8,465 nt of DNA. It comes from Rubrobacter sp. (lineage in GTDB: Bacteria; Actinomycetota; Rubrobacteria; Rubrobacterales; Rubrobacteraceae). Position numbers and translations under genes: made by a program. Each line of letters begins with the position of its first letter. Position 1 is the first letter of the stretch. The notes under the pieces were generated by a model, which saw nothing but the letters and a program-made list of their open reading frames with translations, made no database searches and had not been told where the DNA came from. Location: NCBI GenBank assembly GCA_013815575.1, contig JACDFX010000044.1, forward strand, positions 1-8,465, written 5' to 3'. Shown piece by piece: positions 1-6,215 of the stretch.

Positions 1-951
1 GGCCAGGTCCTCCTGGCCGGCCGCGATCATGATCTCAAGCAGGTCGGAGCCGAGGCGGGGAAGTATCACCTGGGTCTCGGGGTCTCCGAAGCGGCAGTTG
101 AACTCGAGCGCCTTCGGCCCGGTCTCGGTAACCATGACGCCGGCGTAGAGCAGCCCCGTGTACGGCGCCCCTATAAGAGACAGGTGGTGGATGACCGGGC
201 GGATGATGTCTTCCAGGATGGCCGCGTAGGTGGCGGGCTCCATCCACATGATCGGGGAGTAGGCCCCCATCCCCCCGGTGTTCGGCCCCTCGTCCTCATC
301 AAAGGCCCGCTTGTAGTCCTGGGCCGGCAGGAAGGGCAGGATCTCCCGCCCGTCCGTGACGACGAAGATGGAGGCTTCGCGGCCTTCCAGGCACTCCTCT
401 ATCACGATCCGCTCCCCGGCGGACCCGAACTTGCCCGCGAACGATGCCCTCACGGCCTCCTCGGCCTCCTCGCGGTTGTGGGCCATGGTGACGCCCTTGC
501 CGGCCGCCGCCCCGTCGGCCTTCACGACGACCGGAAAGTCGCGGCGGGTGGCGAGGTAGGCTAGGGCCGCCGCCTCGCGGTCGAAGGCCTCGAAGTCCGC
601 GGAGGGGACGCCGGCCTGTCGCATGAGCTCCTTGGCGAAGACCTTGGAACCCTCTATCCGGGCGGCGGCGCGGGAGGGGCCGAAGATTTTCAGGCCCTCC
701 TCCCAGAAGCACTCGCTGATGCCCCCGATCAGGGGCGATTCCGGCCCGACGACGGTCAGGTCTATCTCGTTCTCTTTGGCGAAGTCGCGTAGGGCGACGA
801 GGTCGTCCACGGGGATGTCAGCCACCTGCGCTATGCGGGATATGCCGGGATTGCCTGGGGCCGCGAACATCTCGGGGGCGAGCGGGCTCGCGGCCAGGGC
901 CTCCACCAGGGCGTGCTCCCGCCCCCCGCTTCCGACGACCATCACCCGCAC
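1..951 (-). CDS. purD: Phosphoribosylamine-glycine ligase (PurD), 3' end beyond the window
   Basis: This enzyme (GAR synthetase) joins 5-phosphoribosylamine to glycine using ATP, the second step of de novo purine synthesis, in the cytosol. The 317 codons visible form one uninterrupted frame, about three quarters of the usual 420-430 residues. The protein opens with the PurD N-terminal signature MRVMVVGSGGREHAL, followed by APGNPGI and VVGPESPL. An ATP-grasp core follows with VVKADGAAAGKGV, GPNTGGMGAYSP and, near the left edge, LEFNCRFGDPETQ, the metal/ATP-binding segment. The start is taken as GTG at 951 because it aligns exactly with the family N-terminus; an ATG three codons later is possible. 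It begins 4 bp after the purA stop, so the two genes are surely co-transcribed. A purine-rich AGAGGA lies about 15 nt upstream, so translation may depend on coupling to purA. Confidence 0.97.
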   Translation of the reverse strand, partial: MRVMVVGSGGREHALVEALAASPLAPEMFAAPGNPGISRIAQVADIPVDDLVALRDFAKENEIDLTVVGPESPLIGGISECFWEEGLKIFGPSRAAARIEGSKVFAKELMRQAGVPSADFEAFDREAAALAYLATRRDFPVVVKADGAAAGKGVTMAHNREEAEEAVRASFAGKFGSAGERIVIEECLEGREASIFVVTDGREILPFLPAQDYKRAFDEDEGPNTGGMGAYSPIMWMEPATYAAILEDIIRPVIHHLSLIGAPYTGLLYAGVMVTETGPKALEFNCRFGDPETQVILPRLGSDLLEIMIAAGQEDLA

Positions 952-955
952 GGCG

Positions 956-2394
<1,439 letters not shown>

Positions 2395-2445
2395 CGCGGG
2401 ACGCCGTTTTTCGGACGCACGCCCCCACGACTACCGGCCAGCCGA

Positions 2446-2474
2446 CGCTGAAGCCAGCGGGCCGCGTCCGGCCC
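2446..2474 (-). terminator. Tandem GC hairpins after the solute-binding protein gene
   Basis: About 29 nt past the stop at 2503, the minus strand carries GGGCCG-GACG-CGGCCC, a perfect 6-bp stem with a 4-nt loop. It is followed directly by CGCTG-GCTT-CAGCG, a 5-bp stem with a 4-nt loop. No T-tract follows, so intrinsic termination is uncertain. The position, right after the gene and before the purA promoter, is what suggests the role. Confidence 0.4.
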
Positions 2475-2502
2475 CTCGAACAGAGAAGCTGTAAGCTGAG
2501 GG

Positions 2503-3834
2503 CTAAGGAGCCTGGTCCGCTATGTCCTGCAGCCCCGTCTGGAGGTCCGCCAGGGCCCTGTCCACGGGGACGTCCCCCTTCAAAGCGGCGTTGAACTGCT
2601 CGGCCATCTCAAGCGACATGTCCGAGTAGACGGGAGATAGGGGGCGCAGCCGGGTGTTCTCCAGCGCCTCCCGGCCCAGCCTCGCGACGGGCAGCTCTTT
2701 CAGCACCTCGTCGTCCTCGTAGAGGCCGCGCAGGGTGGGCAGGCGGGCGCTCTCGACGGCGAAGGTCTGCTGCTGCTCCGGGGCTGACATGAACTCGATG
2801 AAGGCCCAGATTTCCTCTATCTTGTCCTCCGCGCCTGCGTTGACCATAAAGTTCCAGCCACCGAGCCCGCTGAAGCTCGTGTCCCCGGCACCCGCCACCG
2901 GCAACGCCCCGATATCCACCTGCCCCGGCTTTACCTTGGAGATCTCCGGGTCCGTGAGCAGCCCGTACACGAAGGGCCAGTTGCGCATAAAGACGACGTC
3001 GCCGTTCGTGAAGCTCGCCTGCGACTCCTGGGTCGTGTAATCGCCCGAGGCCTCGGGCGCCACGCCGTCGGTGAGCAGGCTCCGCCGGAGGTTCAGGCCC
3101 TCGGCGGATTCCGGGCTGTCTATGATGACCTTGTCGCCGTCGAGAACGTCGCCCCCGGCGTTCCAGATGTGTTCCAGGGCGTCCACCACACCCCCCTCGT
3201 CCTGGGCGCCCTGGAAGACGAACCCGAACTTCGTCCCCTGTTCCGCCCGGACCTTCTCGGACATCTTCTTCATCTCTTCCCAGGTCTTCGGCGGTTCGGA
3301 GAAGCCGCTCTTCTCCAGGAGGTCCGTGCGGTAGTAGAACATCCCGGCGTCCGTGAACCACGGGACGCCGTAGGTCTTGCCCTCGTATTGCACGGCCTGG
3401 ACGGGGCCTTCGAGGTAGTCCTTTTGCATCTTCGCCGTAAAACGGTCCGAGAGGTCGAGGATGTACTCGTTGGCGGCAAACTGGGCGGGCCAGACGACGT
3501 CGCCCGCGATCACGTCCATCGTTGACTTGCCGCTCTGCAATTCGGCCTGCATCTGCTCGAAGAACTCGGCGCTCGAGGCCGGCATCTGGCGCCACTTGAC
3601 CTGCACTTCGCCCCTGTTCTCGCGGTTGAAGCGGTCGAGAATCTTCTGCAGCCCGCCCGCCTCATCTGGTATGAAGCCGAGGGTGATCTCGACCGCCCCC
3701 CCGGAGCTCTCTTCCCCGCCGCCGCAGCCGGCGAGCACACCCCCGAGGGCCGCCGCCCCCGCGATCCCGCCGCCCATCTTCAAGAACCTCCGGCGGCTGA
3801 TGCCCGCCGCGCCCCTTGCCGCTGACCCGTTCAT
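2503..3834 (-). CDS. Extracellular sugar-type ABC transporter substrate-binding lipoprotein (family 1)
   Basis: This is a 443-residue family 1 solute-binding protein of the kind that captures oligosaccharides such as maltose or trehalose, or glycerol-phosphate-like solutes, for an ABC importer. The N-terminus is a Tat-lipoprotein signal: SRRRFLK at residues 13-19, a hydrophobic Gly/Ala stretch, and the lipobox L34-A35-G36-C37, so the mature protein should be anchored by Cys37 on the outer face of the membrane. Family features include ITLGFIPDEAGG near the start of the mature protein, YGVPWFTDAGMFYYRTDLLEKSG in the middle, and the C-terminal GLGGWNFMV and AFIEFMSAPEQQQ segments. The ATG start has AAGGAG 7 nt upstream. 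No permease or ATPase gene adjoins it: the neighbours are purA downstream and an unrelated kinase-like gene upstream. Substrate cannot be assigned. Family assignment is firm. Confidence 0.92.
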   Translation of the reverse strand: MNGSAARGAAGISRRRFLKMGGGIAGAAALGGVLAGCGGGEESSGGAVEITLGFIPDEAGGLQKILDRFNRENRGEVQVKWRQMPASSAEFFEQMQAELQSGKSTMDVIAGDVVWPAQFAANEYILDLSDRFTAKMQKDYLEGPVQAVQYEGKTYGVPWFTDAGMFYYRTDLLEKSGFSEPPKTWEEMKKMSEKVRAEQGTKFGFVFQGAQDEGGVVDALEHIWNAGGDVLDGDKVIIDSPESAEGLNLRRSLLTDGVAPEASGDYTTQESQASFTNGDVVFMRNWPFVYGLLTDPEISKVKPGQVDIGALPVAGAGDTSFSGLGGWNFMVNAGAEDKIEEIWAFIEFMSAPEQQQTFAVESARLPTLRGLYEDDEVLKELPVARLGREALENTRLRPLSPVYSDMSLEMAEQFNAALKGDVPVDRALADLQTGLQDIADQAP

Positions 3835-3970
3835 CCGCCCGCTCCTTCTCTCCGCCGACGCCCCCGGCGAACGGTCTATCTTCCGTACGCCGATGGCCGC
3901 ACCCGAATACGGGCCCGCGCCGGCACCCGGATAGAATTATCGTCCGGCCCCCTTTCCCCGCTGGCCGGGA

Positions 3971-3979
3971 TTTATACCA
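3971..3979 (-). promoter_or_regulatory. Extended -10 promoter for the substrate-binding protein gene
   Basis: TGGTATAAA reads as TGn plus TATAAA, close to the extended -10 consensus. The nearest -35-like hexamer is TTGCGC, 19 nt upstream and inside the inverted repeat described separately. The leader to the ATG would be about 130 nt; it contains a small CCCG-TATT-CGGG hairpin near 3902-3913. Confidence 0.45.
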
Positions 3980-4005
3980 CCGCTTGCAAGCAAAGGCGCA
4001 AGCGG
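3980..4005. repeat. 8-bp inverted repeat abutting the promoter (operator or terminator)
   Basis: CCGCTTGC (3980-3987) and GCAAGCGG (3998-4005) are perfect complementary arms around a 10-nt spacer. The left arm also belongs to a 10-bp palindrome, GCTTGCAAGC (3982-3991). The repeat begins 8 nt past the stop of the upstream minus-strand gene and runs up to the extended -10 of the next one. It could be that gene's terminator hairpin, or an operator over the -35 region. LacI-type regulators of sugar importers often bind sites of TTGCAA-like symmetry, but that link is inference. Confidence 0.5.
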
Positions 4006-4013
4006 GCGGGATG

Positions 4014-4775
4014 TTACTCAAAGAGGACGACGGGCTCCCGGTAGTAGCGGACGCGGTTCTCGGCCAGGCGCCCGGCGACGAACCTCCTGAGCTCTACGTT
4101 ACGGGCGCGGGGTTCGCCGCCCATCATCCTGTCAAGCGGGTAGCGCACGCCGAGGACGCGTTCCCGCACGCGAAACCGGGTCACGCCGGCGGGGAGAACG
4201 GCGCCCGAGGCGACGATCTCGACTAGCTCTTCGGGGGCGAAGGCGCCGTAACGGATCAGGGCCTCCCCACCAGTGAGGCGCACGGCCCCGTCGGGCTCTA
4301 TGCGACGCACCGCCGCCCCGTCCGGGTAGAGTGCCTGCAGACCCCACATGACGCGGGACCGGGCCAGCGGCCCGCGCTCCCTGGAAAGCACGAAGGCGGT
4401 CTCTCCCGCGGACGTCTCGACCTCGGCGACGACCTCGTCACCCGGTTCTTCCGAGACGAGCAACCCGTTGGTCCCGCCCGGTCCCAAGGGCTCGAAGCCC
4501 TGGACCACGTGTCCCCATCCCTCGGCCCGCTCCGGGGGCTCGACGACCTGGACGAGAACGAAGCGGGCGCCCAGCTCGTTCATGGCGCGGACGCGGTGGG
4601 CGCCGTCTAGGACCAGGAAGCGGTCCTCGTAGGGTGAGGCCATCACGGGGTTGCGTTGCTCGCCTTCGGCCTCGATACGCCCCTTCAGGCGGGCGAGGCG
4701 GGCCTCGTCATGGGCCTCGTGCAGGATCAGGCACCCCGGTTCCACGAGGCGCAGGTCTTTGAGCGAAGGGATCAA
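4014..4775 (-). CDS. ParB/sulfiredoxin-fold protein, SbnI/SerK-like probable free L-serine kinase
   Basis: This 253-residue protein has a ParB/Srx-type N-terminal domain: a basic helix at 19-37, RNPV at 41-44, LDGAHR at 56-61 and LVQVVE at 74-79. The C-terminal region contains ITR-like GVTRFRVRERVLGVRYPLD and ends in RVRYYREPVVLFE. The overall pattern and length match the SbnI/SerK group. Characterised members phosphorylate free serine to O-phospho-L-serine, and staphylococcal SbnI also acts as a regulator. Glu20 and the LDGxHR loop fit the catalytic positions I recall for that group. It has no partition partner, so a chromosome-segregation ParB is unlikely. The start is TTG at 4775, the first possible start after an in-frame stop at 4809. 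No Shine-Dalgarno precedes it; GTG at 4745 is the alternative. No siderophore or cysteine genes lie nearby. The fold is likely, the reaction inferred. Confidence 0.7.
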   Translation of the reverse strand: MIPSLKDLRLVEPGCLILHEAHDEARLARLKGRIEAEGEQRNPVMASPYEDRFLVLDGAHRVRAMNELGARFVLVQVVEPPERAEGWGHVVQGFEPLGPGGTNGLLVSEEPGDEVVAEVETSAGETAFVLSRERGPLARSRVMWGLQALYPDGAAVRRIEPDGAVRLTGGEALIRYGAFAPEELVEIVASGAVLPAGVTRFRVRERVLGVRYPLDRMMGGEPRARNVELRRFVAGRLAENRVRYYREPVVLFE

Positions 4776-4808
4776 GGGTAAGAGAGGTAGAGAGGCCGCG
4801 GCCCCGCG

Positions 4809-4928
4809 CTAGGCGTCTCCCCCGCGGCGGGCCCAGATAAAGTCAAGCAACAAAAAGCCGCCGAAAAAGAAGGCCGCGATCACGGCCATAAACCCGACTA
4901 TGCCGAGCAGCAGGTAGATAGTATCCAA
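4809..4928 (-). CDS. Small single-span membrane protein, 39 residues
   Basis: The minus strand directly downstream of the tRNA gene encodes 39 residues from TTG at 4928. The chain is hydrophobic (IYLLLGIVGFMAVIAAFFFGG, at most two short spans), then has a charged end, WARRGGDA. This is the usual pattern for a one-span protein with a positive cytosolic tail. GAGAG lies a few bases before the TTG, a weak ribosome site. The same frame stays open upstream through the tRNA gene, but that part is only tRNA sequence read as protein. The serine-kinase-like gene begins 33 bp after the stop in the same frame. I do not recognise a family. It may be translated from a tRNA read-through transcript, or be chance coding; the long hydrophobic run in a GC-rich context favours a real peptide. 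Confidence 0.4.
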   Translation of the reverse strand: MDTIYLLLGIVGFMAVIAAFFFGGFLLLDFIWARRGGDA

Positions 4929-4965
4929 AACTCTCGCGGCCTTTCCACTAGGCGGTTTCGAAGAG

Positions 4966-5039
4966 TCGGGACGGCCGGATTCGAACCGGCGACCACTCGG
5001 CCCCCAGCCGAGTGCGCTACCAGACTGCGCCACGTCCCG
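4966..5039 (-). tRNA. tRNA-Pro (anticodon GGG)
   Basis: A 74-nt cloverleaf reads on the minus strand. The acceptor arms CGGGACG and CGTCCCG pair perfectly, with discriminator A. The anticodon stem is CTCGG/CCGAG around the loop CTGGGGG, which places anticodon GGG at 5005-5003. The T arm is GCCGG-TTCGAAT-CCGGC. It reads proline codons CCC and CCU. CCA is not encoded; CTC follows the discriminator, so the tail must be added by nucleotidyltransferase. No neighbouring tRNA genes are present. Confidence 0.97.
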
Positions 5040-5061
5040 ACGCACCTCTTCGTAGGGCCGG

Positions 5062-5070
5062 ATCATACCA
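5062..5070 (-). promoter_or_regulatory. Extended -10 promoter for tRNA-Pro
   Basis: TGGTATGAT on the minus strand is a TGn plus TATGAT extended -10. It would start transcription near 5055, about 16 nt before the tRNA 5' end. I see no good -35. It faces away from a similar rightward element at 5082-5090. Confidence 0.55.
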
Positions 5071-5081
5071 GACGGAGGCCG

Positions 5082-5090
5082 TGCTATCAT
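5082..5090 (+). promoter_or_regulatory. Extended -10 promoter for the recombinase-like gene, probably leaderless
   Basis: TGCTATCAT is a TGn plus TATCAT element ending 9 nt before the GTG at 5100. Transcription would begin at or within a few bases of the start codon, leaving no room for a ribosome site. The GGAGG at 5074-5078 is too far from the GTG (21 nt) to serve. Confidence 0.45.
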
Positions 5091-5099
5091 CCGTTTTCC

Positions 5100-5480
5100 G
5101 TGTCCCGAGCCGCCCTCTACATAAGGACAGACCCTGGCGCAAAGCTGCCCTCTCGCGAGGAACAGACGGCCTCCTGCGAGGCGTTCGCCGCCGAGAACGG
5201 TCATGAGATCCTGGCCCGCTACGAGGACCTCGAAGCCCCCGGCACGCTCCTCTACCACAAGCCCGCTTTGAAAGAGGCCATCAACAACATAAAAGAAGAG
5301 GAGGACTGGGAGGTCCTCATCGTGGACCGGCCTGGCTGCATCTCCGACGATGAGTCCGCCCTGCACGAGCTCGTCCACAAGCTCTCGCTCTACGGCAACC
5401 GCCTGGAGGGCCCGGGGCGTCCCTGGGAGGAGTCTCTGGCCGCCATGAAAGCCTACCGCCGGGCCATGGCCGGGCGGTAG
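5100..5480 (+). CDS. Serine-recombinase N-terminal-domain-like protein lacking catalytic residues
   Basis: This 126-residue protein follows the pattern of the catalytic domain of large serine recombinases from end to end: RAALYIR at 3-9, SREEQTASC at 18-26, Y41-E-D then GTLLYHKPAL, a strand at 71-76, and a helix ELVHKLSLYGNRL at 90-102. It is preserved as a fold, but the chemistry looks lost. The serine expected in the YxRVS motif is Asp11 (IRTD). The RP arginine is Lys54. The LDRLSR motif reads PGCISD, which removes its Asp and both Arg. No zinc-ribbon or DNA-binding C-terminus follows, only a short basic end. A complete, intact frame with good codon bias argues for a maintained protein rather than decay. 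GTG at 5100 is the only in-frame start after the upstream stop. Function is unknown; a fossil integrase is the alternative. Confidence 0.6.
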   Translation: MSRAALYIRTDPGAKLPSREEQTASCEAFAAENGHEILARYEDLEAPGTLLYHKPALKEAINNIKEEEDWEVLIVDRPGCISDDESALHELVHKLSLYGNRLEGPGRPWEESLAAMKAYRRAMAGR

Positions 5481-5482
5481 GC
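5451..5482. terminator. Near-perfect 32-bp palindrome at the gene end, candidate terminator
   Basis: Arms GCCTACCGCC (5451-5460) and GGCGGTAGGC (5473-5482) pair perfectly over 10 bp. The 12-nt interior contains GGCCATGGCC, which extends the symmetry to 16 bp per arm with one mismatch. It covers the last codons and stop of the recombinase-like gene. No T-tract follows, so it could equally be a protein-binding site or an mRNA-stabilising hairpin. Confidence 0.5.
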
Positions 5483-5489
5483 AGCCGTC

Positions 5490-5518
5490 GTGCCAAACAT
5501 CTTGTGGTCCGGTAGTAT
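5490..5518 (+). promoter_or_regulatory. Promoter with leaderless GTG start for the membrane gene pair
   Basis: GTGCCA (5490-5495), four of six matches to TTGACA, and TAGTAT (5513-5518) are 17 nt apart. The -10 ends 6 nt before the GTG at 5525, so transcription should begin on the start codon. No Shine-Dalgarno exists there, which agrees with leaderless translation. Confidence 0.55.
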
Positions 5519-5524
5519 TGGGCC

Positions 5525-5878
5525 GTGAGTTTTGTCCTTATCGCCATCGGTGTCGTGCTCCTGATCGTCTGCCTGGCCGGTGTCGGCCTCGGCGTCTACA
5601 TGGCCCTGGACGGGAAGAACCGCGAGACCGGCGTCCTCTTCGCCCTGTGCTGGGTCTCCGGGGCGGCGGGGGCGGCCGGCGTGATGATGCGCGACGGTGT
5701 CACGGTCATGATCGGGGCGCTCTGCTTTCTGGTGGCGGGTTCGGTCTTCGTCCTCTTCGGGGGAGCCCGGAACACCGCCGGCAAGCGCGACCGGGGCGGA
5801 CCCCGCAGCCAGACGCCGGACGAGTCCGACAAAACGACCAGGGAGAACAAGTCAGGCTACAAGCGGGCCGCCTCGTAG
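5525..5878 (+). CDS. Hypothetical membrane protein, three predicted spans
   Basis: This 117-residue protein is not one I recognise. Hydrophobic segments lie at about residues 3-28, 37-55 and 59-80, rich in Gly, Ala and Val. A strongly hydrophilic tail of about 37 residues follows (many Arg, Lys, Asp, Thr), probably in the cytosol. The start is GTG at 5525, chosen because the first span begins at once and a promoter -10 ends 6 nt upstream. The next gene begins 26 bp after its stop with a strong ribosome site, so both are likely on one transcript. Nothing indicates an enzyme or transporter function. Confidence 0.7.
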   Translation: MSFVLIAIGVVLLIVCLAGVGLGVYMALDGKNRETGVLFALCWVSGAAGAAGVMMRDGVTVMIGALCFLVAGSVFVLFGGARNTAGKRDRGGPRSQTPDESDKTTRENKSGYKRAAS

Positions 5879-5889
5879 CGGCGACCGCG

Positions 5890-5897
5890 GGAGGAGG
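5890..5897 (+). promoter_or_regulatory. Strong Shine-Dalgarno of the second membrane gene
   Basis: GGAGGAGG lies 7 nt before the ATG at 5905. It contrasts with the gene upstream, which has none, and marks this as an internal cistron translated independently. Confidence 0.8.
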
Positions 5898-5904
5898 CTA
5901 ATAG

Positions 5905-6180
5905 ATGTCGCTCATCCGCACGATCCTTGGTTTCGTCATCCTGCTCATCCTCATCCACGTCGCCCTCGTCTACGTGAACGTCGGGAGGGCCGCGAACACC
6001 GTCACGGAGGCCATCTACAGCCTCGGCACCCTCCTCGAATCGCCGGCCGCCCTCCTCATAAACGCCGTCCCCGCCATCCAGCAGTACCTGAACCCGAACA
6101 GCTTCTTTACCGTCGCCCTCACCGCGGTCGGGCTGTACCTCGTTCTGTATCTCCTCCTCGGAGTAGGGAAGAAGAGCTAG
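5905..6180 (+). CDS. Hypothetical small membrane protein, two spans
   Basis: This 91-residue protein has a hydrophobic N-terminal span at about residues 5-27 (LGFVILLILIHVALVYVNVG) and a C-terminal span at about 67-88. A 35-40 residue linker between them contains AIYSLGTLLESPAALLINAVP, which may lie along the membrane surface. It ends GKKS. I do not recognise a named family, although small two-span proteins with this layout seem familiar from actinobacterial genomes; that is recollection only. It follows the three-span protein in an apparent two-gene operon, and its stop lies 35 bp from the converging oxidoreductase gene. Confidence 0.75.
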   Translation: MSLIRTILGFVILLILIHVALVYVNVGRAANTVTEAIYSLGTLLESPAALLINAVPAIQQYLNPNSFFTVALTAVGLYLVLYLLLGVGKKS

Positions 6181-6215
6181 CCAGCACGGCGCTTCGCGGC
6201 CCTCGACACAACCCG
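6181..6215. other. Short convergent intergenic gap
   Basis: The 35 bp between two converging genes contain only a 3-bp GCG-CTT-CGC hairpin and no convincing terminator for either strand. Confidence 0.5.

Noticed and set aside
4014..4775. A plasmid or chromosome partition ParB
   Set aside because: No ParA, no helix-turn-helix ParB core and no parS-like site are seen. The C-terminal half matches the SbnI/SerK type instead.
4809..5378. A long minus-strand open frame of 189 codons
   Set aside because: Its middle (VAQSGSALGWGPSGRRFESG) is tRNA-Pro read as protein, and its first part is antisense to the recombinase-like gene. Only the last 39 codons have protein character.
4966..5480. An integrated element using tRNA-Pro as attachment site
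   Set aside because: The tRNA neighbours a recombinase-like gene, but by eye I find no second copy of the tRNA 3' end in the window, no phage or plasmid genes, and no base-composition shift.
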